Assembly: GCA_003427395.1 (NCBI GenBank)
Contig: BFEA01000435.1
Coordinates: forward strand, 635,007 to 662,795
DNA length: 27,789 nt
Direction: 5' to 3'
From: Chara braunii
Taxonomy: Eukaryota; Streptophyta; Charophyceae; Charales; Characeae
Shown here: piece after piece, positions 9,865-19,526 of the stretch
How the letters are laid out: each line of letters opens with the position of its first letter
How positions within the stretch are numbered: the first letter of the stretch is position 1
Notes under the pieces: model-generated
Database searches by the model: none
Told to the model about the DNA's origin: nothing
The model's input: only the letters and a program-made list of their open reading frames with translations
Program-made: the position numbers and the translations under genes

Positions 9865-11040
9865 CATTATGGACAGTGAGGAGGAGACAGAGGATGAGGA
9901 GATTGACCTGCCATTGCCGGATGCAAATCAAAATGCAGTGAGAGACGAAACGCCTCCGCTGTCCGCTATGGGTGGTCAACAAGCGATGGAGGAAGATGTT
10001 GGCGGCACTATCGCAAGTACCAGGCCCGATAATGTGATGCATGGAACAATGCCGAAAACAGGTGGTGCAATGGAAGGAAGCACATCCAAGTGCGGCATGA
10101 AGGAAGCTACCCCAAGATTCGTTTCTCTTGTGAGGAGAGTTCGCAATGACATAGAAGGAGCGGCAGACGGCGAGACTCAAAATGTTGCACGTGCAGACAA
10201 GGAATCAGTGGACGACCAAGATGGGATGGACATAGAGGATGATACCCTCTTTCACATCCCGGACGACGTCCCCAAACAACTTGCACTGGGTGATAATATA
10301 TCATATGACATGAAGGAGATGAAAGGAGGACCTCACTGTCTAGGAACAAAGTACAAAGAGTCATATGAACACAACTGGGGGCATCACATCATATGGCATC
10401 CAGGTCTTTTGGAGCCTTGTGTGATTGATGGCAGATGGCACATGGCTATCCGAATGGGTGGGAAATGAGTGTTCAGGGAAAGAGTTCTCAGGAGCAGGTT
10501 TTATGAAATCGCAAAGGACAACTTGTCTACCCGCGTGAAGCAGGCGAACAGAGAGGCGCCAGACCACAAAATATCAGACAAAGTGAACTCGTTATTCGAA
10601 TTCCTGCGTGAAAATCACCTTTTCGAGTATTGCGCTGCATTCTACGACAAGAAATCGAGTCCATCGTATAGAGCTGTCATATGGTCTGTGGACTACCGTG
10701 CAACGGACTGTATGTACGACAGCGACATACTTGTGGGATGCAGTCAAGGCCTTGAGGGACACACTGGTGCAAGGAAGAAGATCGGTTCAGCAACAGCAGG
10801 AGGTGGTGGTGAGAGTGTGGCAGACAAGGAAGGGCATCTCAGGATGCAAAACGCAATGGGAGATCAGTTCAGTGAGCAGTCATCGAGCACACCGCAACGA
10901 GCACTTAAACCGTCAGAAGGCATCAGTGCAGTGGGAGCCAGGCGGAAGTTGTTGGCGATGACGGAAAGGACGAAAAGATTGAAGAGGAGCAGCGAAAAAA
11001 AGCATCAGACGAAGGACCAAAATTCCAGGCACATGAGGTA
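9839..11040 (+). pseudogene. Charged C-terminal region downstream of the methyltransferase
   Basis: From 9842 a new frame reads WTFGEQFDI, then an acidic stretch (SEEETEDEEIDLPLP), a variable middle part and a denser block at about 10290-10460 with KGGPHCLGTKYKESYEHN and NWGHHIIWHPGLLEPC. TGA at 10466-10468 interrupts it, and the same frame continues VFRERVLRSRFYEIAKDN to about 10740, before a low-complexity tail ending at 11040. The Trp/His-rich block looks like a folded domain, but I do not recognise it. It may be the C-terminal part of the methyltransferase protein or a second protein. A frameshift or intron near 9800-9840 would be needed to join it to the upstream reading, and a GTAATG at 9838 could be a splice donor. 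Confidence 0.45.
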
Positions 11041-11580
11041 GTGAAGGCGGTGGCAGGGATCGATTCGCATTCCAAGCAGTCGCAAGGAACAGACGATACG
11101 ACTGTCATCACTGCACAGGCGCAAGGCACCGACGAAGACACCAGAGAGCAAAGTGCACATGAGAAAGATGGGGGGGAAGGACCAGTGCTTATGGAATGCA
11201 CTGGTCCAGGAATGCAAATAGTTTCGGAGTCAACAATGGGAGAAAGGAGAGCTGACGTGGAGCGTGTTAGTGGGGCAGAGCATGAAAAGGTTCCAAGCAC
11301 GGCAAACAGGGAGAGGGAGGAGGAAAATGAGAATGAAGAGGGGGCGAACAAGAGTTAGAGTGTGATCAACTTGGTGGACCAATCAGGTGAGAACGAAGAA
11401 ACATCTAACAAGGAAGAAGCGAAAGAGTCGGGAGAGGAGTCTCAGGAAAGAGAGCGTGATTTGAGCGAAGCGAGTGAGGGAATATGCAGTAAAAAAAGAA
11501 AAGCAGGCAAGGAAAAAGAGGAATGCAGAATGCGACATTCAAAAAGAGCCAGGGGGAAGAAAGCACAGTACGACGTATAG
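10981..11580 (+). pseudogene. E/K-rich low-complexity tail, broken
   Basis: A third plus-strand frame reads EEEQRKKASDEGPKFQ and continues through an E/K/T/S-rich sequence (QGTDEDTREQSAHEK, REREEENENEEGANKS) to TAG at 11356-11358. It continues in the same frame (SVINLVDQSGENEETSN) to a basic end, SKRARGKKAQYDV, and a stop at 11578-11580. There is no domain, only a disordered charged linker. Its place between the methyltransferase block and the Ulp1 block suggests that it links them, but the gap prevents proof. Confidence 0.4.
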
Positions 11581-11629
11581 TGCATGTGTGTACGTGGATG
11601 TCAGCCTGCATACACATATGCCTGGGGAT

Positions 11630-11682
<53 letters not shown>

Positions 11683-12434
11683 NNNNNNNNNNNNNNNNNN
11701 NNNNNNNNNNNNNNNNNNNNNNNNNNNNNNNNNNNNNNNNNNNNNNNNNNNNNNNNNNNNNNNNNNNNNNNNNNNNNNNNNNNNNNNNNNNNNNNNNNNN
11801 NNNNNNNNNNNNNNNNNNNNNNNNNNNNNNNNNNNNNNNNNNNNNNNNNNNNNNNNNNNNNNNNNNNNNNNNNNNNNNNNNNNNNNNNNNNNNNNNNNNN
11901 NNNNNNNNNNNNNNNNNNNNNNNNNNNNNNNNNNNNNNNNNNNNNNNNNNNNNNNNNNNNNNNNNNNNNNNNNNNNNNNNNNNNNNNNNNNNNNNNNNNN
12001 NNNNNNNNNNNNNNNNNNNNNNNNNNNNNNNNNNNNNNNNNNNNNNNNNNNNNNNNNNNNNNNNNNNNNNNNNNNNNNNNNNNNNNNNNNNNNNNNNNNN
12101 NNNNNNNNNNNNNNNNNNNNNNNNNNNNNNNNNNNNNNNNNNNNNNNNNNNNNNNNNNNNNNNNNNNNNNNNNNNNNNNNNNNNNNNNNNNNNNNNNNNN
12201 NNNNNNNNNNNNNNNNNNNNNNNNNNNNNNNNNNNNNNNNNNNNNNNNNNNNNNNNNNNNNNNNNNNNNNNNNNNNNNNNNNNNNNNNNNNNNNNNNNNN
12301 NNNNNNNNNNNNNNNNNNNNNNNNNNNNNNNNNNNNNNNNNNNNNNNNNNNNNNNNNNNNNNNNNNNNNNNNNNNNNNNNNNNNNNNNNNNNNNNNNNNN
12401 NNNNNNNNNNNNNNNNNNNNNNNNNNNNNNNNNN

Positions 12435-12463
<29 letters not shown>
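11630..12463. repeat. (TG)n, 752-bp assembly gap, (CA)n
   Basis: (TG)n runs from about 11633 to 11682, N occupies 11683-12434, and (CA)n runs from 12435 to about 12463. The two dinucleotide tracts on one strand are reverse complements. Long open frames spanning the N run are artefacts. Confidence 0.95.
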
Positions 12464-12465
<2 letters not shown>

Positions 12466-12600
12466 ACACAAACACGTAATTGATAATGCAATGACTTCAC
12501 ATTTTAACAACAACCAATCCCATTGTGGTGTGAACCAGGGACATTGCTACACGTCCAAGGTGAATGCTGATGTAAATACGGGTGGACTATTCAATTAGCA

Positions 12601-13386
12601 ACGGATGCTATCACCGAGTCGGAAGAAGATGCATTGCGGCAATGGGAAAATAAGTTCAACAATTACAAAACACTGTCAAGCACCAAGAATCCAGCGACGC
12701 GAGAGGAGTTAAGATTCACGGTCCACGATATGAGTATTCTAATGAGTGGCACACGATGGTTAAACGATGACATTATAAACTTCTACAGCAATATGATAAA
12801 GGTTGACAACATGTGTAGGACCTCCCATCGACAGTGCGATACGCAATCTAACATGTCCGCGAAGTACGCAAAGGGTTTGATTCCGTGAACAACTGTGTGT
12901 AACTCTTTCTTTTTGGTCAAGCTCGTGGATGACAACTTCGGATATCACTATGACAACGTAGCTAAATGGTTCAAAGACGTATTGATCGCAGATACAGACT
13001 TGATTTTCGCCCCATACCATAACACTTATGAAAAGCATTGGACACTTGTTGCAGTAGACCTTCGACGAAAAGTTATAGAGTACTACGATTCGATGGAACC
13101 AAACTCTGACGTTGCAAAAAACGTTGTCAATAACTTCGCAAGGTACGTGTACGATCGATCAATACAATAAGGAAAGCAAGTCAACACTAGACGTTTCAAA
13201 AAGGTATTAGAGGTGGTTGGTATCCCAAAACAGAAAGACAATCATCAGTGTGGAGTATTTGTGCTAGCATATGCATCTCTTTTGGCAAGAGGTCGTTTGC
13301 CACCATTCGAATTTGATTTGCACGATATCCAACGTATTAGACGATAGATCACACTAGACTCAATAACAACTAGAGAGGATGCGTAA
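12601..13386 (+). pseudogene. Ulp1/SENP-like cysteine protease domain (peptidase C48), interrupted by stops
   Basis: One frame is coherent from about 12601 to 13383, interrupted by TGA 12886-12888, TAA 13168-13170 and TAG 13345-13347, with no frameshift. It carries the C48 signatures in order: RWLNDDIINFYSNMI (12754 on), the substrate-side segment; EKHWTLVAVD with the catalytic His at 13036-13038; IEYYDSM with Asp at 13087-13089; the oxyanion Gln at 13231-13233; and HQCGVFVLAYA with Cys at 13249-13251. His to Asp is 17 residues and Gln to Cys is 6, both as in yeast Ulp1. The family cleaves SUMO and related ubiquitin-like proteins. C48 domains are frequent passengers of plant and algal DNA transposons, which fits the context. 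The sequence upstream of 12601 is lost in the gap, so the N-terminus is unknown. All catalytic positions survive, but three stops make it a pseudogene unless they are read through or spliced. Confidence 0.85.
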
Positions 13387-13579
13387 AATGTGACGGATTG
13401 CAGAGGAGATTAAAGCGGTTGAAAGGTGACAGTCATTGAATTGTTCAGTTGCAAGTCACTTATGGCAGTTTGCAAATGTACAATGTTATGTACAATATGA
13501 AATGCTCAAATTGACAGATCGCAAATACAGCGACACAAACATGAAACTTCTACGTAGACAGATAACAAGTACAGGTCAA

Positions 13580-13837
13580 TGTGAGGTCTGCATATGTATG
13601 GTCTATGTGAGGTCTGGATATGTATAGTCTATGTGGAGAGCAGAATGTATCATATACCATAAGCATATGTATGGTGTATGCGGTATGATGTGCATATGTA
13701 TGGTGTATGCAGTATGATGTGCATATGTATGGTGTATGCGGTATGATGTGCATATGTATGGTGTATGCGGTATGATGTGCATGTGTATGGTGTATGCGAT
13801 ATGATGTGCATATGTATGGTGTATGCAGCATGATGTA
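13580..13837. repeat. 26-bp duplication and 29-bp x 6 minisatellite downstream of the Ulp1 block
   Basis: A 26-bp unit, TGTGAGGTCTGCATATGTAT plus GGTCTA, occurs twice (13580-13605 and 13606-13631). A 29-bp unit starting CATATGTATGGTGTATGC and ending GTATGATGTG then repeats six times at 13664-13837, with a few substitutions. Minus-strand frames read IHHTYAHHTAYTIHM-like text and are not genes. Confidence 0.9.
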
Positions 13838-15040
13838 CCTCCTAATGGTGTACGGTACATGATAGTTCACCTACCATATATGGTCCATGTGGTACCATAC
13901 GACTACAACCTACCATGGTCTACATATAAAGCCAGAAGTCACGATTTTGGAGGAAAATTCTGTACATTTCTCACTTGATTCAATTTCGTGATTTTAGAAA
14001 AAAATGTCAGTTTTAACGAAATGTTAGTTTCACGTTCAATGCCTCAACCATGACAATCTTACACGGTTGCCAGGTACGGCAACTGCTAACCCCAAATGGT
14101 GAAGTTTGGATGCCAGCGAACTATGACAAATAGTACATGGGACTTGCATTTGCGTCGGAAAGGCTGAAAAACGCAAATGTTTCTTTGAATGGTATTTCGT
14201 TGTAATCCGCTGGAATCTGAACTTCATCACCATGTCTTCAACGATAGTAGCAAGATTGGGGGGGCGAGGCTGGTGAATTGTCGACCATGAATTGTGAAGT
14301 TCGAATTTTGATCGAACTACAACAATTAGCTACTGGACACCTGTATAGAGGAAGACATATGTGTTGGCCTCTGAAAGTGCCATTGCTCTTTATAGGTGGT
14401 GGAAGAGACATGTGGTGCTCTCGCTCACTAACACACCAGCCCGTTCTCTTGTATATCGAACACGCATTCGTGAGTTTCATGATCGGGGCATCAGTGCCTG
14501 GACACGTGTCGTCCATATGGAACGGTGGCGGCATTGTTCGTTAACAAACAATGTTGTCGATGACGAATGAGGTTCTCGTCGAAACAGAGAGATGACCCGA
14601 TGATGGTAGCACTTATAACATTTTTCACTGACGAACACTGTCATGATGGGGATGACATAATGCAATGATTATGAAGCACCCTACGCCACGTGGCCCGATC
14701 ATAACTGTGAGTACATGTGGCGTAATTGCAGTGGCATGTGTCGATGACAAACCTCAGTGGGCAGAAATTTACGTAACCTAATGACGGGCTGCTAAACATT
14801 TTTCGCCATGCGCCGATGGGCCTTTCCACCCGATAGGACCAAAAGCGAGGCCGGGGCCATTGATAGCCAAACGATTTGCGCATAGGACGATCAGGCTTCG
14901 ACTTGCGGGGTGGGCCTGCATGAGGTGAGTCGGAATGCCGGCCAACCTTGAGGCGCCTGCTGGAAATACCTTTCGGGTGATCGACGCAGCGTAGAAGCTC
15001 TGCCATTTCTCACACACTTTCTTACGCGATGGCGCCTTCA
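13838..15040. other. Non-coding or unrecognised stretch
   Basis: After the minisatellite come short palindromic ACCATATATGGT-type sequences (13876 on), a TATAAA-like ACATATAAAGCC at about 13923, and then unique sequence. Open frames on both strands are under 125 codons and have no recognisable domain. A minus-strand frame starting at 15041 with MKAPSRKKVCEKWQSFYAAS is the least repetitive candidate for a first exon, but I cannot assign it. Confidence 0.35.
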
Positions 15041-15042
15041 CT

Positions 15043-15582
15043 ATGTCTACGTCGACATCAACGGCAACTCCGCTAAGACATCACTGCCTGCCAACACTGA
15101 CCTCCAAGGTACGTTATGTACCACGACTGACCCACGACATCATCGTCCACGTCAAGTTCGTCGTCAACATCTCGAATGACCGTAGGCCATGGCGTCTCCA
15201 CACGTCACTCGCATGTTCAGCTTCATTACTTGCCCGCGCACGTATTCGAGGAGTTGAAGAATCCTTCGCGCTGGTTGCTCGTTTCATGCTCGCCTCCTGC
15301 CGTTTCATGGACATGACGATGACCATCATGCGAGCAAGAGAGAGAGAGACAACAAATGAGCGAGAGGAAGACAAAAGTAGACAAATGCCTGTAGACATAT
15401 GTAGAGAGGGAGAGAGAGACAGAGACAAAGAAAGAGCAAAGGAAAGATGTGAAATCTGCAGTGGCGATGTTGCCCAACGGCCAGCGTCTCTGTTCAGCAC
15501 ATCGGTGCACAAGTCGACAGGTTCTGACGGCCATCGTCAAGTGAATGTCACGACAGTCAAGACCTGCGCGAACGAGTCTTGA
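15043..15582 (+). other. Open frame of 179 codons, no recognisable product
   Basis: An ATG-started frame runs 15043-15582. Its first half is S/T/R-rich and its second half passes through a GA-rich simple tract at about 15339-15445 (RERETTNEREEDKSR and similar). CEICSGD follows but makes no full zinc motif. The opposite strand is also open here, a sign of low-complexity composition. I would not call it a gene without transcript evidence. Confidence 0.2.
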
Positions 15583-15930
15583 GGTCCTTGGAACCTTGTG
15601 CGGTCACCATTGCATATTTGAAAAATGGGCCACGGATAGTTGTGGTGAATGATGATGCCTTAGCGTAGTTGCGGAGAGCGACGGAGCTTGTGTAGCAGAG
15701 CTGCATGCGCAGGTGATAGTGCTCATGGAATAGAAGAGCATCTGCGTGGCAACAATGTCCCGGAAGTTGTTTCCGGCTGGCACGACACGGATCGCCCGAA
15801 AACTGACGATCCACAAGTAGGCTCACTGCAATTGGCTGCTCTGTCTCTCAGCTCCTTGATTGATCGTCATTCGCCGCGTCAGGTTTGATTGCTATACTGC
15901 CCGATTGATTGGCGCCAGACCAAAGTTTCT
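15583..15930. other. Unassigned stretch
   Basis: Unique sequence with short frames on both strands (minus 15557-15826 and plus 15688-15888). Neither shows a domain. Confidence 0.3.
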
Positions 15931-15934
15931 TAAC

Positions 15935-15939
15935 AATAA

Positions 15940-15985
<46 letters not shown>

Positions 15986-16003
15986 TAATAATATAATAAT
16001 AAA
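15935..16003. repeat. (AAT)n microsatellite
   Basis: AATAATAAT repeats with two minor interruptions (AAAATAATAATATAATAAT). Confidence 0.95.
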
Positions 16004-16507
16004 AGCTTTATCAGAGCCTCTCCCCTTCAATTAGAAAAAACAAAAAGAAAAAAAAACTTAGGGTTGAAAAAAAACAGGGGTAGCAAATTGGAAAGACAAT
16101 ACCTGGGTACCCTGCCATTTGTGAAATTGTCCCAACAACGCTAAAGTAGGCCAGGGATGCCTGCAATTCTCTTCTTTGAGCTCACAGATTCTGGAATTTT
16201 TTTTTTGTTGCCAACACCTCTTGAGGTGCTGCCAAATTGCTCAAGCCAGCAGCCCTTTAGGCCGCTGACATTTGCCATACCAATTCCGAATTTGATGGGT
16301 GGTGATGTGGCGATGCTTGGGACTTCCTGAGCATGCCACCAGGACAAGTAGGCAGCGTGCGATCTTGCACCTTGCTTATCCAATTGACGAACCTGATGAT
16401 TTTGACTGACCAGATATAGATGCGAACAGTGTCGCTGAGGTTGTTACCCATAATCAGGGAGGGTAGTATGATTGGGAGGGAGGGCGGAAGCAGCGGGAGA
16501 ATCTCCT

Positions 16508-16530
16508 GCTTTGATACCATTGTGACCTAT
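16508..16530 (-). other. Possible Copia-type primer-binding site and LTR end, minus orientation
   Basis: The minus strand reads TGGTATCAAAGCAGGAG, starting at 16519 and running leftwards. Plant Ty1/Copia elements prime with initiator tRNA-Met and carry TGGTATCAGAGC at this place, one mismatch away. One base upstream on the minus strand the sequence ends in GGTCACA, consistent with an LTR ending in CA. The adjacent 200 bp (minus strand) contains CTATAGAGCCC, compatible with an LTR promoter. No gag or pol is recognisable to the left, so this would be a fragment. Confidence 0.35.
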
Positions 16531-16657
16531 CTGCGGGTGCAGGTGCGACAGGCTACGAGAGAGACAGAGAGAGCTGGACACAATCACACAAGATGTAGCA
16601 GCTGAACCTGAAGGTGGGCTCTATAGACAGGTTGAAACTAAAATGAGCAAAAATGCT

Positions 16658-16714
16658 AGGCTACTTGAGTTGTGTGGCTGTGCAGCACAGCTGTGCACCT
16701 GGCACAAGTAGCCT
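16658..16714. repeat. Inverted repeat with nested palindrome
   Basis: Arms AGGCTACTTG (16658-16667) and CAAGTAGCCT (16705-16714) are perfect reverse complements separated by 37 bp. Inside lies GCTGTGCAGCACAGC, a 15-bp palindrome around one central base. It could form a cruciform or an RNA hairpin. It lies within the putative LTR next to the 16508 site. Confidence 0.7.
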
Positions 16715-16761
16715 GGGGGTCACCTGCACAGGGCACCCCGTCCAGGCAAAAATCAGCCCTT

Positions 16762-16790
16762 CTTTTTTTGGGGGGGGGGGGGGGGGGGGG
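16762..16790. repeat. T7 followed by a G21 homopolymer
   Basis: A run of T then 21 consecutive G (16770-16790). It could form a G-quadruplex. The exact length is unreliable in most assemblies. Confidence 0.9.
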
Positions 16791-17830
16791 TAAGTACGTT
16801 TATGTCACCTTTGAATATCGAATGGGCAAAAAAACACGCGTCGGCAAAGAAAACCGCGCTGAGTTCGAAAAGGCAACGGAAGAACGGACGGTCGTGGTGT
16901 CAGACCGGGTGTCATATTTACAGGGTCTGGCCGAGGTGTCAGAGGGGAACAAAAAGAAAGAAAGAAAATGCCCAACGGATACTGTTGGACCTAAATCGCT
17001 CTTTCGAGTTGGCGCCTGTTTTTTTTGCCCTTAGGGTTGCGAAACATGCCGTGTCCGCCGTTATTTTTTTATTATTATTTTTTTAAAGTGGAGCACCTCT
17101 GCACGCTCCAGCCTCCGAGTTTGTTGGAATCCCGGCTGTCTTTCTTTTGTAAAATGCTTCTAGGTTTTGCCCGAACCAGGCTTCAAAAAGCTCGAACAGA
17201 CCAAAGACAGACTCAAAACAGACTCAAAGCAGGTTGAAAATGGGATCACAGAGACTGAAAGGGACCTGTCCACTAGAACAGACTAAAAAAAGACTAACAC
17301 ATATGATACATCTTTTATATAACAAAGAAAGCTTCTCCCACACACAGGTCTAAATGAGTCAAATACGGGAGCGAAGGCCACTCAGGCTAATTTATTTATT
17401 TTTATTTCACGTTTACAACAATATATTTCTATATAGGATACATCCTAATAAGAGGTGTTAAACGTGTGCTTGAAGCTAGTTTTCAGCACTCAACAAATAT
17501 GTTTGTTAATAGGAACTAAAGCAGAACCATTTTAACTAATAATATGACAACTGCCTCTGGACAAAGGATAGCGGTTGGGTTCTTGACTGTGCTTGAGTTT
17601 GTCTTTTGTCCTTTCATGGCTGTCAGTTTCTCTTCCGAGGTGTACATAACTGTGTGTGCATGAGGGGTTACTTGAGAAATTGTTTTGGGGAGAGGCCTGT
17701 TTGGCACGAGAGCTTCCTTTCACTATGATCGTTCTGTATTACTATCTGTACAATTAAAGGTTGCAGATGTCTATGACAAAGGAGGCAAGTGAGTTGGTAT
17801 TTTTTATGGCTGCACAAACTGGGCTCAAAT
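16791..17830. other. Non-coding stretch
   Basis: AT-rich and homopolymer-containing sequence. Frames are short: plus 16672-17034 begins left of the G run and reads KKTRVGKENRAEFEKATEE; plus 17025-17237 and the minus frames near 17516-17723 have no domain. I see nothing that supports a gene. Confidence 0.4.
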
Positions 17831-17930
17831 GCCTCCAATGGACGAGTGATGTTGGGATCTCATGCTTTGTCAAAATCTGTGCCTCCAATAGAAGAGTGAT
17901 ATTGGGATCTCATGCTTTGTTAAAATCTGT
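17831..17930. repeat. 50-bp tandem duplication
   Basis: A 50-bp unit beginning GCCTCCAATGGACGAGTGAT and ending TCAAAATCTGT occurs at 17831-17880 and again at 17881-17930 with four substitutions. Confidence 0.9.
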
Positions 17931-17953
17931 AGTTTTTTAGTACAACTGATTAA

Positions 17954-18029
17954 TAGCTCAATGGGTAGACTCTGTAGAGCACCGGTTGGAATTGCGCATT
18001 GTGGTTTGAGGTTGTGAGCTCAAAACTCC
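17954..18029 (+). other. tRNA-like relic with A-box and B-box resemblance (possible SINE head)
   Basis: TAGCTCAATGGGTAGA (17954-17969) resembles a Pol III A-box or tRNA D-arm. GTTGTGAGCTCAAAACTCC (18011-18029) resembles a B-box or T-arm in SINE style (GGTTCAAATCC class). The distance between them (about 45-50 nt) is longer than in a compact tRNA, and no acceptor stem or anticodon arm can be paired by eye, so this is not a functional tRNA. A SINE head is possible. Confidence 0.3.
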
Positions 18030-18094
18030 GCATTTCCCTTGGGATTGCTGTACGGTAAGGACTGCAAACACTGCCGCACCACCCAGGGGATTCA

Positions 18095-18126
18095 GTCCAG
18101 GACTATCCAGGACTGTCCAGGACTGT
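18095..18126. repeat. TCCAGGACTR short tandem repeat
   Basis: Three tandem units of about 10-11 bp: TCCAGGACTAT, CCAGGACTGT, CCAGGACTGTT. Confidence 0.8.
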
Positions 18127-18285
18127 TGTATGTCGGGGCTTGACTATGCATGGGGTTGCCTGAGGATGTTGGCCATAAGTTGTTGTGATGATCTCCCCAG
18201 TCTCGCATGTCGCACGTTTAGATTTATTTGGAGCTGAAGTACATAAGGTAGAGGATGCCTGTTACACGATGATGATTGTGGGTTC

Positions 18286-18343
18286 AAGTACACAGAACAG
18301 CACAACATTTACGTAAGTACACAGAACAGCACAACATTTACAT
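18286..18343. repeat. 29-bp tandem duplication
   Basis: A unit beginning AAGTACACAGAACAGCACAA occurs at 18286-18314 and 18315-18343, differing only near the end (TTACGT against TTACAT). Confidence 0.9.
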
Positions 18344-19526
18344 AATATACATCGTTCAGTTTGTTCAAGTCATGCAACCATACAATCGTATACATAACCA
18401 TACAACTGTACATAAATGGTCTGGGTCGATACAACTACACACAACCAGGAGGGACAGGCAGTGGCGAGTGGAAGGACGGATTGTGACCCACCACCTACTG
18501 AGTCTGTAGTCAGTCCCTTCCGATCCCTACTAGAGGAACCTAGCTGATGACCTGGATCTGTTGATAGGTGGGACATAGTCTACTACTGATGATAGATCAA
18601 GGGTGCATTGGGGGTGTGCACCCAGGCATGGGTGACTTTGGGGGTGGTGGGTGGGGGAGCCCAGCGGATGACTGGGGTCTGGAGGAGGACAGTCTATTCG
18701 TTGGCAAAAGATTAAGGGCGCAGATGTTCGGCCCCCCCTGTGTTGAGGCAGGGTACCTCCAGGGGCTATACAATAAGTACAAACAGTTAACTACAGGGCC
18801 AGAGGGGCATCCAGTCCTTGCAACGGGTGTCGTAGACTCCATCTCGGCTTGGGGGGGCTTTCAGATAGGGTCAGTAACTAGGGCTGGGTAGGGGTTTAAT
18901 AGCTGTTCTGGGTTTGTCAATGATCCGCCTAGCCTTGGGTAAGCTGGGTCAATCCAGGCTGGACTGTTGAGTCTGCCTAGCCCTGGTGCCTCAGTAGGAG
19001 TTTGGGTAGTAATTGTAGGGCCGATCGAACACTGCTTGAGCTTGGTGTCCGAAGTACCCATGTGACGAGGCTCACTCGACTATGCTACACCTAGGGCTGA
19101 GAGATGGTTAATGGAAGGCCCAAAATTCAGAAAATTTCACCGCATCACTATGAGGAATGTCGTCGAATTTTTGTGAACAAACTATGCAGGCTTATAATAC
19201 AAACATCAACCAGGCAAAAAAAATGAAAAAAAAAAAACTTAAGAGGCTCAGCACTATAAAACCCTATTCGGAGTCTCTTTTGGAGTTCGCCAATTTTTTC
19301 CCAGAATTCAATGTTTTTGCCAACTTTTTTGTTACTCGTTTAAATACGCCGAAATTGTATACAGATATACCCTAAAGCACAGAACGAAAATTGCATGCAA
19401 CATTAGCAAGCCATTGTGAGAAACACATTGGATAGTAAGGGAAGCGAGAAAGAGAAAGAGAAAGAGTGTATGGTGGAAGGAGGAGGAGGAGGAGTAGGAA
19501 GACAAAGGTATAATAGCGTAGTCCCC
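18344..19526. other. Non-coding stretch with G-rich segments
   Basis: The region 18560-18900 is G-rich, with diverged internal similarity (GATGACCTGGATCTG near 18545 and GATGACTGGGGTCTGG near 18667). After 19090 it is AT-rich, with A-runs and a GAAAGA tract (about 19441-19470). Open frames such as plus 18568-18891 have no recognisable domain. Confidence 0.4.

Noticed and set aside
11405-12598. Long open frames on both strands across the gap
   Set aside because: Most of each frame is N, and the ends are (TG)n/(CA)n text.
5713-13386. An alternative genetic code or programmed readthrough to explain the stops
   Set aside because: All three stop codons occur in frame, frameshifting changes are present as well, and the neighbouring LINE shows the same decay. 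Pseudogenisation is simpler.
14550-14600. A GATGACGA...TCGTCGAAAC string suggesting another hammerhead
   Set aside because: The CUGA part of the core is absent and no stem I or cleavage site can be placed.
17954-18029. A functional tRNA gene
   Set aside because: No acceptor stem or anticodon stem pairs by eye, and the A-to-B spacing is long.
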